The position numbers and the translations under genes were made by a program. Under the pieces are notes generated by a model. That model did no database searches. It saw only the letters and a list, made by a program, of their open reading frames with translations, and was not told the DNA's origin. From NCBI GenBank assembly GCA_965225625.1, contig CBDDBH010000030.1:248001-312000 (forward strand): a stretch of DNA of 64,000 nucleotides, given 5' to 3'. Source of the stretch: CBDDBH01 sp965225625 (GTDB lineage: Bacteria > Pseudomonadota > Gammaproteobacteria > JADZEE01). Shown in pieces: positions 45,794 to 54,190 of the stretch (position 1 is its first letter; every line of letters starts with the position of its first letter).

Positions 45794-47383
45794 TTAATCC
45801 AACGGTGTGTGAAAAAGATGTTCCGGATCGTGTTTATCCCTGAGGCTGTTCAGTTTCTCCCAGCCGGATCCAGAAAACGAAGTTTTTACCCGGGACGGCC
45901 TGGCAAGAAAATCGGCTTCATTGATGTAATGTCCCTTGCTATAGGGCGTCGCCAGGGCCATGGTTTGATCGCGCCATTCAATATTTGCCTGGGTTTGTTT
46001 TGGGTCCGTCCACACGTTAAAACAGAGAAAGTAAATATTGCCCAGTATTGGCAGGTCATCGCCTGGACGCTGTTCGTCATGTGGTTTGAGGACGAAAATG
46101 ATAGATGACTTGTCCGATGGCATAGCATCCATGTGAGCGATTAATTGGGCGGTCAGTGCCTGTGGTGGGTCGTCGGTCCACATGTTGTCGGCGGCATAGT
46201 GCCACGGCAGTGATACTGCATCTGCTTCATCAAGTAAGGACAATAGTGAGGTTTTTTCAAACTCATGCTTGTCAAGGCACGTTGCCTGTAACTCCTCTTC
46301 GGCATCGGCCAAAGGTGCCAACGCCGCCCGCGCTGATGCCTCATCACCGGCAAACGCTGTCGACTGCACAATGCAAATCTTCCCCGATGGCCCAGTTTGC
46401 CCGTTGGCCGTATCCGCTGCAGGAGCGGCGGTGAGTAAAAACCACGTTTCTACAAAATCCGGTATAGCCATGGCTTTGTTGTAAGCCCACGCGCTAACCT
46501 CAGACGCGACTTCGATCGGCCAGACATAGGTACTGCGCAAAATCGACTTCGGGTTGTCATAAAGTTTGAGCGTAAAACTGGTGACCACGCCAAAAAAACA
46601 GGGTCCCGCGCCGCGGGCGGCCCAATACAAATCTGTATTTTCCTGCAGGTTCGCGGTGATTAGTTTACCTTCGGCCGTCACAACATCGACTGCGTCGATA
46701 TTCAGGCAAGCGGCCCCGCCCCAGGCCGGGCCGTTCCAACCCTGGCCGCCACCGAGTAGATAGCCTCCCATCGCTATTCTGCCGGGGTGAGCAACGGGGA
46801 ATGCAAAATCATGCTTCGCCAGTTCCTCTGTCAGAGTTCTGCTATGAACTCCCGGCCCGACCTTCACCGTCCTGCGTAACGGATCGACATCAATACCCTG
46901 TAGTCGACTGACATCGAGTGCGAGGGTCCCATCAGCAAGAAATGACGAGACATAGTTGTGTCCGCCACAACGTATGCTTACCTGATAATCGTGCTGGCGT
47001 GCGAATTTTACAGTGCGGATGACGTCTGTCTCCGAGGCGGCCTGCACGATGATTGCTGGATAACGGCGGGGCTTGAACATCTGCCATACCAGTGCCAAGC
47101 GGTAAATTTCATATTTCTCGTCATTGGCGGATATGACAGAGCCTTCGACACTGGCGCGTAATGTCTCAATGGCGGCGAGGTTCTCTGATCTGGCAAACAC
47201 CCGCAGTGGTATCAGTAGGGTGCTACAGCTCGAAACTAGAACGCTCGAGAACAGACCTTTAAGCAAGTCCCGCCGAGAGTAAAACGCAGCAACCATTGGA
47301 CTGCGCCGACGGGTCGTCTGACGCGGGTTTCTCAGGGCACGCAAGCGCTGAAACAACATTTTCATGGTGGCTGCACTCTTCAA
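45794..47383 (-). CDS. Exported FAD-linked oxidase (berberine-bridge type)
   Basis: The 529-residue protein has a Tat-type N-terminus (SRRDLLKGLFSSVLVSSCS), so it is exported folded with FAD. A start at 47296 (MVAAFYSRRD) is a good alternative and would place the twin arginines normally. The FAD_binding_4 domain has the covalent-FAD His in IRCGGHNYVSS and GYLLGGGQGWNGPAWG; the C-terminal BBE motif is seen near KGHYINEADFL. Members oxidise sugars, alkaloids or phenolics, giving hydrogen peroxide. The substrate is unknown. Confidence 0.85.
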   Translation of the reverse strand: MKSAATMKMLFQRLRALRNPRQTTRRRSPMVAAFYSRRDLLKGLFSSVLVSSCSTLLIPLRVFARSENLAAIETLRASVEGSVISANDEKYEIYRLALVWQMFKPRRYPAIIVQAASETDVIRTVKFARQHDYQVSIRCGGHNYVSSFLADGTLALDVSRLQGIDVDPLRRTVKVGPGVHSRTLTEELAKHDFAFPVAHPGRIAMGGYLLGGGQGWNGPAWGGAACLNIDAVDVVTAEGKLITANLQENTDLYWAARGAGPCFFGVVTSFTLKLYDNPKSILRSTYVWPIEVASEVSAWAYNKAMAIPDFVETWFLLTAAPAADTANGQTGPSGKICIVQSTAFAGDEASARAALAPLADAEEELQATCLDKHEFEKTSLLSLLDEADAVSLPWHYAADNMWTDDPPQALTAQLIAHMDAMPSDKSSIIFVLKPHDEQRPGDDLPILGNIYFLCFNVWTDPKQTQANIEWRDQTMALATPYSKGHYINEADFLARPSRVKTSFSGSGWEKLNSLRDKHDPEHLFHTPLD

Positions 47384-47540
47384 TGTGCTGAAGGTTATAA
47401 TTTGGTCAAAAAACTCAAAACAATTAGCATATTTGCGAATTACTTAGAATATGGGTTGGATCATATATAATATTTAGGCAAAATACCAAAATAATTTAGA
47501 CCAGGTTCGAGCGGCGAGAATGGAAACGGGGAGGATCTCA

Positions 47541-47666
47541 ATGGAAAATTGCATGTATCGATACGCTCTGAAGTCTGCCGTGGTATGTATTTCCGCAGCA
47601 TGTTCGGTCGCATGTTCAAAATCGGAAACAAGCCCGGTGGAAAGCAGGCGGGTTGACCGAGCCTGA
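47541..47666 (+). pseudogene. Lipoprotein-type N-terminus, truncated
   Basis: The frame is 41 codons long with a strong ribosome binding site (GGGGAGG, 7 nt from the ATG). It has a hydrophobic signal ending in ACSVACSKSET, as in periplasmic lipoproteins. It then stops shortly after (RRVDRA). An AT-rich region with TATAAT at 47466-47471 precedes it. The normal expression signals and abrupt end suggest the 5' remnant of a larger gene, joined to a GST fragment. Confidence 0.4.
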
Positions 47667-47744
47667 CTGCGTAGCAAGATCGAAAGATGCGAATGACGAA
47701 CTATCACCTGATTCGGTAGCCGGCAGAGTAGTTGTCCAGAATCC

Positions 47745-47918
47745 GTGGCCCTCGAGTTTTATCACCACAGCGAATCCCCGTGCTGCCAGAAAATCCGGCT
47801 GCTGCTCGCCGAGAAGGGCATTGACTGGGTCGATCATTACGTCAAGCTCGAGAAGGCCGAACACCTCACGCCCGGGTTCCTCGAGTTGAATCCCAAAGGA
47901 CCTATCGGGTCGCGGTGA
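47745..47918 (+). pseudogene. Glutathione S-transferase N-terminal fragment
   Basis: The frame from GTG 47745 reads ALEFYHHSESPCCQKIRL, then LLAEKGIDWVDHYVKLEK and FLELNPKGPIGSR before TGA at 47916. This is the thioredoxin-like domain of a GST, with the CCQK active-site region and NPKG motif, but without the SES-type second glutathione site and the whole helical domain. The remnant lies just upstream of aromatic catabolic genes. A long open frame on the opposite strand (47616-48314) is only its shadow. Confidence 0.7.
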
Positions 47919-48080
47919 CTGGCGAATTGCAGCTTGAAGCTCAGGGCTTGCGCGGAGCATAGTCATACCGACTATCGTAGATATCCCTTCCGACTGAGTC
48001 GAGCACAAATTCAGAAAATGATCTGTTTGAGAAAAATGCGACGTATCCGCTGCCCATTCAAAGGAATTTCTCAAGCTTGA

Positions 48081-48260
48081 ATCAGCGAGGCGGTCTCGTT
48101 GTATCTGAACGGAGATGGACCTTACCTGCTGAAAATCACCGTGTCTGCTAAGCATAAATCGTATGGCTTGCGTGCAAAGGATCCAACGGACAAGATCATC
48201 AAGGGCCTGCAGCCGCATCGATACGGCGATCCGGTGGATGATATTGAAATAGACTACTGA
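48081..48260 (+). pseudogene. C-terminal fragment of an unrecognised protein
   Basis: A 59-codon open stretch has protein-like composition (SLYLNGDGPYLLKITVSA, then DKIIKGLQPHRYGDPVDDIE), no start codon of its own and an in-frame stop just before it. It ends 47 bp before the meta-cleavage-type hydrolase. It looks like the end of a broken gene that was cotranscribed with the hydrolase. I do not recognise the family. Confidence 0.35.
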
Positions 48261-48306
48261 AATCTCGCCAGCATGCGACAAGAACAATAAACCGAGGAGC
48301 ACAACA

Positions 48307-49167
48307 ATGAGCACGGATCCTATATTCTTTTCCCGTTATGTACGGGCGGGCCTGTACAAGACCCATTACATTGAATGGGGCGACGGCATGCCAGTGATTA
48401 TGATCCACGGGGGTGGGCCGGGCGCCGCAGCGGAATTTGGTTTTTACAACAACATCCATGCTATCGGCGAGCATGGGCATGCTATCGCCCCCGACCAAAT
48501 CGGCTTCGGTTTAACCGACAAGCCGACAGATAAGGAATACAACCACCAGTTCATGGCCGAACACCTCGCCAACTTCATCGATGCGCTGTGTCTGGATGAA
48601 ATTTACATCATGGGCAATTCGCTTGGCGCGTATATTGCCGCCCGTTACGCCCTCGATCACCCAGGGCGGGTAAAGAAGATGTTCCTTGTCTCCAGCGGCA
48701 CCATCGGTACCAGCATGGGTATCGAGATGGGTGCAACTCCGGGGATGAAAAGCATGGTCGGATTCGATGGAACGCTGGATGGTTTGCGCAACTTTCTGAC
48801 CGGAATTATGCACCACCCTGAAAACCTCGATGAGGAAAGACTCAAGAAGCGCTACGAGTATTCGCAGATGCCAGGAGCTCAGGAGGCACAAGTTTCCTTC
48901 CTCAACTTCTTCCGCAAACGCCGTCTGGAAGATCCCGAGGCTGGTCAATGGTTCGACGTGCGCGAGCGACTTCCAAAACTCAACATGCCTATTCATTTTC
49001 TCTGGGGCCGCCATGACGTTTTCGCATCGCCGGAGATGGCCGACCAACTGCAGAAACTGCTGCCTAACGCGACCTTCGAGTGGTTTGAGGACGCCGGGCA
49101 CCAGGTCCAGAACGACGAAGCGGATCATTTTAATGAGGTCGCGGTGAAGTTCTTTTTTGGGATCTAG
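48307..49167 (+). CDS. Meta-cleavage-product-type alpha/beta hydrolase
   Basis: This 286-residue enzyme is of the BphD/MhpC type. The oxyanion region is MIHGGGPGAAAEFGF, the nucleophile is Ser105 in MGNSLGAYIA, the acid Asp is in WGRHDVFAS and the His in DAGHQVQNDE. These enzymes cleave the C-C bond of vinylogous diketones made by extradiol ring opening. A GAGGAG site precedes the ATG. A LigB-type extradiol dioxygenase fragment follows at once, which supports the role, although that gene is broken. The coding sequence itself is intact. Confidence 0.87.
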   Translation: MSTDPIFFSRYVRAGLYKTHYIEWGDGMPVIMIHGGGPGAAAEFGFYNNIHAIGEHGHAIAPDQIGFGLTDKPTDKEYNHQFMAEHLANFIDALCLDEIYIMGNSLGAYIAARYALDHPGRVKKMFLVSSGTIGTSMGIEMGATPGMKSMVGFDGTLDGLRNFLTGIMHHPENLDEERLKKRYEYSQMPGAQEAQVSFLNFFRKRRLEDPEAGQWFDVRERLPKLNMPIHFLWGRHDVFASPEMADQLQKLLPNATFEWFEDAGHQVQNDEADHFNEVAVKFFFGI

Positions 49168-49337
49168 GCAAGTTCCGCAATGCTGGCGGATTGGACATGG
49201 CGTTCTCCCGCAACCTTCCGCTGGACCACGTATTCATGTCGCCGGTGCATTTGATCATGCCAGCAGATCCGCTGCCGATTGTCCCCCTGTTTCAGAACTG
49301 TACCGCACCGGCGGCATCTCCCATGAAGTGCCGCTGA
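49167..49337 (+). pseudogene. LigB-type extradiol dioxygenase fragment
   Basis: The frame reads GKFRNAGGLDMAFSRNLPL, then HVFMSPVHLIMPADPLPIVP and LFQNCTAPAASPMK to TGA 49335-49337. This matches a central segment of class III (LigB) ring-opening dioxygenases, where PxVPLxQNC is conserved. Start, iron-ligand region and end are missing. It overlaps the last base of the hydrolase stop. The gap to 49820 holds no other gene I can support, apart from a part-copy (49661-49678) of the repeat found at 51028. Confidence 0.6.
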
Positions 49338-49820
49338 CCGACTTGCGGGGCCTGGGTGATGAGGAAACAAATGGACAAAATTTAACTAACGGTAGTTGCG
49401 GCTATGTGCGACTTGAATGACAATGCCCACCTTTTTGGTAAGCCTAAGATCAATCAGAATTTGGGGGAGTGGGCATGTACAGAGTGTCGCCGGTTGTTCG
49501 CGTTCCGGGTGTATCGTTTCGCGGTATCGTATTACTTTCGCTGCTGGGTTTTATGAGTTCGGTCCTTGGCCCCGGCTTTTTTTGTTGCAGGTTCGACCTC
49601 AGATTTCCAATCGCTCGCCGCAGGCTCGCAGCTCCTCCTCCGGTTTCAGTGTCACGGTTTCAATGTCAGGTCTTGCCTTTTACATGTCCTTGTGCCGGTC
49701 GACGATGTATAGAAACCCTTGCGCTGGCAAGATCCTGAAAAGGGAATTGCGGGAGCAGTAGTGTGAAGATGACCGCTCAGTGCTTGATACCGAGCAACAG
49801 TGGGTCACCGGTCCAGCACG

Positions 49821-50813
49821 CTAGTCGGCGGCTTCGAATCGGTAATAGCGAGCAAAGCGCATGAGCGATTCGTCGGACATGGAAAACAGGATTGTATCGG
49901 TGCCTATCTCGTGCTCTATCCAATTCCAGGTGGGCGCCGTGAACGTATCTCCACGTTGCCACTCAAATTTTTTGCCGCCGATGGTTGAGCTGCCGGAACC
50001 CATCATCGGTACGTAAACGACATTGGCGGTAGAGCGGTACCGTCTGGTTTTCTGGTTGGCCTCCAGCCGCTCAACGAAAATACTGATCGTCGGTATCGTC
50101 GGTGCGTCGAGTCGAACCCGGCGACCGAAGAATCCGTCCCGATCAACTTTCGCCTTGTCTGTGCGTGCCTGAATATCCGACCAGGTGAAGCGCATGGGCG
50201 ATTGCTGTGTTAATACATCTACGTCTTGGAAGCCGTCTGGGTGTTCCTCCAAAAACATGGGTTACAGTAAATGCGTCAATGGTACATCCAGCCCGTCGAA
50301 CCAATAGGCAGGCTCATCGCCATCGTGGCCGTGACCGTGCCAGGACCAACCGGGTGTGAGCACGACGTCACCGCTTTCCATCAATGTCTTTTCACTGTCG
50401 ACCACGGAAAAACTGCCTCTTGCGTCGAGAATGACCCGCAACGCGTGAGGTGCGTGCCGGTGGGAACGGGCTTTTTCGCCAGGCAGGATCATTTGATAGG
50501 CGTTGACGAAGGTCTTGGTGGTGGCGAAATTGTTGCCTTCCAGCGGATTGCGCAACACAAGATTTCGCCTTTCCGCCAACTCTGTTCCGATCAAGCGTCC
50601 CGCCGCATCCAGGGCCCGTTTACATTCCGCATAACGCCAATGGACCGGTGGAAATGAGCTGCGGGGCTCATGCCAGAGGATAGGAACGTCACGATCAATC
50701 CAGCCCGGCGTGAGATCCAGCTCTTTCAGTGGCGCGTAAATATCATCGAGCACATTTGCCTCATCAAGTGCGGCAAGTGTTGCAATTCTGCTGTTTTTCG
50801 TCGGCGTATCCAT
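49821..50813 (-). pseudogene. Gentisate 1,2-dioxygenase-like bicupin, split by an in-frame TAA
   Basis: Two cupin halves lie in the same frame, separated only by TAA at 50262-50264 (LTHLL-stop-PMFLEEHPDGFQ). Without the stop the protein has about 330 residues, the normal size for gentisate or salicylate 1,2-dioxygenase. The N-terminal cupin has the iron ligands in SHRHAPHALRVIL and the His in GWSWHGHGHD. The C-terminal cupin is shorter of ligands, as usual. The ATG at 50813 was preferred to a TTG at 50831. One substitution (GAA to TAA is likeliest) inactivated it, so the decay is recent. Confidence 0.8.
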
Positions 50814-50930
50814 GCAGTGGTTCTGCTTCAAAGGCTTACCTAGTTCGGGAGAACAGCAAATCGTTCTTCTGGTAAGGTAACCCCCACTGTTTACTTCGAC
50901 AAGCTTCTTGCGCTCGAATGGCGGACTTAT

Positions 50931-51012
50931 TTATTCTCCCGCCTCAGCTGCCTCCAACGCCGCTATCGACGCATCGTCGAGGTTCATTCTTTTGAGGAAG
51001 GCTTGGAAGTCG
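50931..51012 (-). pseudogene. 3'-end remnant of the TPR gene (copy 1)
   Basis: The minus strand encodes DFQAFLKRMNLDDASIAALE followed by AAEAGE and TAA. It is nearly identical to the end of the TPR protein at 63441-64000. The similarity stops at 51012. It lies in the same direction as the bicupin gene, 118 bp upstream of its start. The spacer 51129-51304 holds no gene. Confidence 0.75.
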
Positions 51013-51027
51013 AGAGGGGACGGCGTG

Positions 51028-51128
51028 TCAGGTCTTGCTTTTTGCCATTGCGTTAGCAAAAGGCAAGACCTGACCCCAAAATCATGACCCCAAAATCAGT
51101 GACCCCAAAATCAGTGACCCCAAAATCA
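51028..51128. repeat. Long hairpin followed by four 14-15-bp direct repeats
   Basis: The arms TCAGGTCTTGCTTTTTGC (51028-51045) and GCAAAAGGCAAGACCTGA (51056-51073) pair over 18 bp with one mismatch around a 10-nt loop. The right arm continues into four copies of TGACCCCAAAATCA up to 51128. The same unit is expanded at 53952-54131. It resembles non-autonomous REP/BIME-like elements. Confidence 0.7.
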
Positions 51129-51304
51129 GACCGGCAGATTACTGAGGTCAGGACAGGATGATGTTGAAGAACTTAACATAGGAAAAATTATGCGTCCGTT
51201 AAACTTTCTGTTGGAACAAATGAAGTTTAACTAATCCTGGCCAATGATAACTGGTTGGTCGTCAGCCACGAGGTCCACAATCAAAACATTATTTTTTTCG
51301 GCCC

Positions 51305-52727
51305 TTAAGGGTATGGCAGCTTCTGTTTTCGACTTAAGGCCCAAAACCATCCTTTGGACGAATTGAGGTTGGTTATCCGCATCCTCGTCTTTTCCCCGCG
51401 CAATTCAGAATTTTTCGGATGAACCCTGAGTCGCAGACTGTCGCCTGTCCAACGTGCTTCGCTGAGGGCAAAGTCCGGAAAATCTACCCCCTCGACGGTC
51501 GGCTCCTTGAATTTATTAAAGTTTGGCTGAGTAAAAAGTTCCGACCAAGCGTTCTTTGTGCAGACCCAGCCTGCCATCGCCTGGGCATTCCATTGTCCGC
51601 GTGGAAAGGGTTCGTTGAGGCCGAAACCGAGCGTAAATTCCCCGCTTCCCGCATCTAATTGGGGTTCTATGTATTTTTCTGCCGCCCGCCAAACACGGTC
51701 CTTAAGATCTGGGTGCGCAAATTCTCCACAATACTGAAGGAGGGTTACCGATTTACGCGGATCATCCAGGCCTCTGATGGGTTCGTCGGACGATAGGCGG
51801 GCCGCCTGTGTTAACGCTTGCCAACCGGCCTCGGCGATCTGGCGCTTTTGCGGGGCCAGATACCAACCCGGTGCAATAAGAGCAACTTTACCTTGAACGT
51901 GCTCATCTACAGTGGGGTCATAATAGAAATCCAAGCCGGCCACTTTCCCGCCTTCCCAGGTGACATAATTTTTGGAAGCATATTCCCACCAGCGCTCAAA
52001 GACGGCGTGATGAGAACTACCGAAAATTTGATCGAACAGCCTCAGACCGAGGCCCGCGCCGGACAGTCAATATGGCCAGATTTTTGTGTTCTCACAGTGA
52101 CATCCCATTGGATTACTTCGCCACTGCTGAGCAAGATATTCGGCTATGGACGAGTGACTCCACGTATATGCGTGATCTGGCTCGTTAATTACCGTGAAAG
52201 GTTTGTCCCATTTGTCATCGCCTGACACATAGCGATGCAAACTTAGAAGGAGGTTTAAAAAACCTTTAAAGAACAGATTGCCATCGGCGGCAATCGGATC
52301 CATCTGCTTACCATAGGGTGCAATACCATTCGCGGTCCAGCGGGTTGATAACTGGAACGTTGTACTTTCCCCAGTGTGCTTTTGGGATAAGGGCACGATA
52401 ACGCTCGGGATAGTTTTCCCGATTTGGATCATCGCCGAATTGGGTCATCCAATCCGAGGCGGCCCACCATGTGGTATGGCGACTTACAAATTCATCCAAA
52501 ATGGTGCTGTAAACTTCCCGCCAAGCAGGTGTTATGTCACTCATTAAGGCCACCGCATAACTTGATTCGAGCAGGTCGAATCGGTGCCAGGAACTCATTG
52601 GCTCTCCGCTAACATCATCCCAGTGGGGATGTGGTTTTGAGTGTCGCGTCCAATTGTCTGCTGTGGTTGATTTACGATAAAGGTAGCGCAACCAACCCAG
52701 TGACCGTTCATCTAGAGTTCGGAGCAT
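51305..52727 (-). CDS. Linalool dehydratase/isomerase-like enzyme; candidate selenoprotein (in-frame TGA) with one frameshift
   Basis: Reading through TGA 52067-52069 and removing one C from the CCC run at 52342-52344 gives a single frame of 473 residues (1423 bp = 474 codons + 1). The sequence has the (alpha/alpha)6 pattern: SSWHRFDLLESSYAVALM, RWTANGIAPYGKQMDPIAAD, NLFFKGFLNLLLSLHRYVSG, CENTKIWPY-TGA-LSGAGLGL, VALIAPGWYLAP. In linalool dehydratase-isomerase two active-site cysteines are nine residues apart; here the first is Cys in HCEN and the TGA is exactly nine after it. The His of the KGHLNL motif is Phe here, so the substrate probably differs. A SECIS-like hairpin follows the TGA. The alternative is an ordinary pseudogene, as in its neighbours. 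Confidence 0.6.
52039..52069 (-). promoter_or_regulatory. SECIS-like hairpin directly after an in-frame TGA
   Basis: On the minus strand TGA (52069-52067) is followed by 13 nt and then GCCTC - GGTCT - GAGGC (52053-52039): a perfect 5-bp stem, extendable by a G-U pair, with a 5-nt loop. The loop starts at nucleotide 19 after the UGA. Known bacterial SECIS elements need a short apical loop with a G in its first two positions at about 16-37 nt from UGA. The GGUCU loop and its spacing equal those of E. coli fdhF as I remember it. The 3' arm forces an AGG Arg codon, rare in such genomes. Confidence 0.5.
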
Positions 52728-52883
52728 TATCTATTGCCTTTTTATCTTTTCTGGGAAGCAAAAGTGTACAACGTTGAGTATAGGTCGTGCCGAGTTCCGT
52801 CGCGTTGGAGGTGATCCCACTCTCTCTCTTGCATTGGCGAGCGATGCCGGCCGCGAGGGTAGCATCGGCCCAGAAGCGAACGT

Positions 52884-53834
52884 TCAGCCGCTGACAAAAT
52901 TAATCAGTATTTCCCCTTTTTTGGCCGGTCGCAACTGGCGTGCGAACGTATCTGGTGCTTGCTCCAGGCCATACACGCTGTCGATCATGGTCTTAAAAGC
53001 GCCCTCTGAAAGTAGGTCGCGTAAGCGCTCCATACGCTTCGCGTCGGTGTCGCACTCCATGAGATAGCCCCATTTACGTCTGGACATCAGACTCATCATG
53101 AATCCGGTGACATCTAGGTGTGGCATGGTTGTAATGTATCGGCCTCGTGACGTGAGATATTTTCTGGCGGCGCTAAAAGAGAGCGAAGGTGCTGTGTTGA
53201 ATATCAACTAAAACTGATTGCCTGGCTCCGGTAGCTCGTTGTTATCGTAGGCGTAGGTGTGAATGGCGCCTTGCGATCGCGCAAACGCGGTCTGTGTGGA
53301 GTGGCAAACCGCAGATACCGTAGCACCCAGGTACGTGGCGAGCTGCACACCTGTCACACCCACACTTCCCGTCGCACCGGTGATGAGCACACGACTCCCC
53401 GACTTTAAATGGGCGATGCGTTCGAGCGCATTGATCGATGTCAGCGCGCCGCCGACAATCGATGTAGCGCCTTCAAGCGACATATTATCCGGCACAATTG
53501 CTAAGTTGGATTCAGGTACGGCCACACACGGCGCGTGGAAGAAAGGCCCTTTGAAAATGTGCGTGTAACCAACGACTGGATCCCCTTTGCTGAATCTTGT
53601 TCCATTGGTCTCAACCGTACCTGCCATCTCTATTCCGGAGACGACAACAGATTTTTTCAACGCCTTGGTAATCGCTGTGTTACGCATACCTTTAGCGGTT
53701 TCTAGATCGAAGTTGTTAAGCCCTGCATAGTGAACTCGGACTAGCACTTGACCCTTGCCAACTGTTGGATCTGGTATTTCAACGATTTGAACTTCCGGAC
53801 TCTCATCTGCGGAGGCCGGAATTACATAGGTCAA
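52884..53834 (-). pseudogene. MDR-type (quinone oxidoreductase-like) dehydrogenase split by an in-frame TAG
   Basis: The frame of 317 codons is intact except for TAG at 53208-53210 (EPGNQF-stop-LIFNTAPSLSF). The N-terminal GroES-like domain (VLVRVHYAGLNNFDLETAKG) is followed by the NAD(P)-binding fold (SRVLITGATGSVGVTGVQLA). The C-terminal part (RGRYITTMPHLDVTGFMMSL) ends with a strand. The protein would be a zinc-free medium-chain reductase such as NADPH:quinone reductase. It sits beside the linalool-dehydratase-like gene on the same strand. A single nonsense change suggests recent loss. Confidence 0.8.
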
Positions 53835-53951
53835 AGCCCTGATAACGTTCCCCTTGCTGTCCTGGGCACAACTGTACTGTTGCTCTACATTCTGATGCCG
53901 GGTAATTCCAAGGGAAATCGAGTGTCTGTCGGGCTTTTTGGCATTGCGTTA

Positions 53952-54131
53952 GCAAAAGGCAAGACCTGACCCCAAAATCATGTTAGCAAAAGGCAAGACC
54001 TGACCCCAAAATCATGACCCCAAAATCAAGACCGCAAAAGGCAAGACCTGACCCCAAAATCATGACCAGACCTGACCCCAAAATCAGTAGCAAAAGGCAA
54101 GACCTGACCCCAAAATCAGGACCCCAAAAAA
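53952..54131. repeat. Cluster of GCAAAAGGCAAGACCTGACC direct repeats
   Basis: Four full 29-bp copies begin at 53952, 53986, 54034 and 54090, with extra GACCCCAAAATCA units between them, in one orientation. A partial left arm (CTTTTTGGCATTGCGTTA) precedes the first. The unit is the same as at 51056-51084. Copies are not evenly spaced and spacers are fragments of the repeat itself, so this is not a CRISPR array. Confidence 0.8.
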
Positions 54132-54190
54132 GCAGTAGGACGTCAGTCGGTGACTGGTTCGGCGGCGCCTGAAACTGTAGATCGCCGTAT

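Noticed and set aside
47616..48314. Minus-strand 232-codon open frame as a gene
   Set aside because: It is antisense to the GST fragment and the downstream remnant, has no ribosome binding site and no family pattern.
49469..49738. Plus-strand 89-codon frame as a membrane protein gene
   Set aside because: Only the first 35 residues are hydrophobic, the rest is arginine- and proline-rich out-of-frame sequence that includes part of an interspersed repeat.
50262..53210. Programmed read-through of TAA (bicupin) and TAG (MDR gene)
   Set aside because: Two different stop codons in adjacent decaying genes, with no recoding signal after either; TAG as pyrrolysine is unlikely because other genes end normally with TAG.
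53952..54131. CRISPR array
   Set aside because: Repeats are unevenly spaced, spacers are fragments of the repeat itself, and there are no cas genes.
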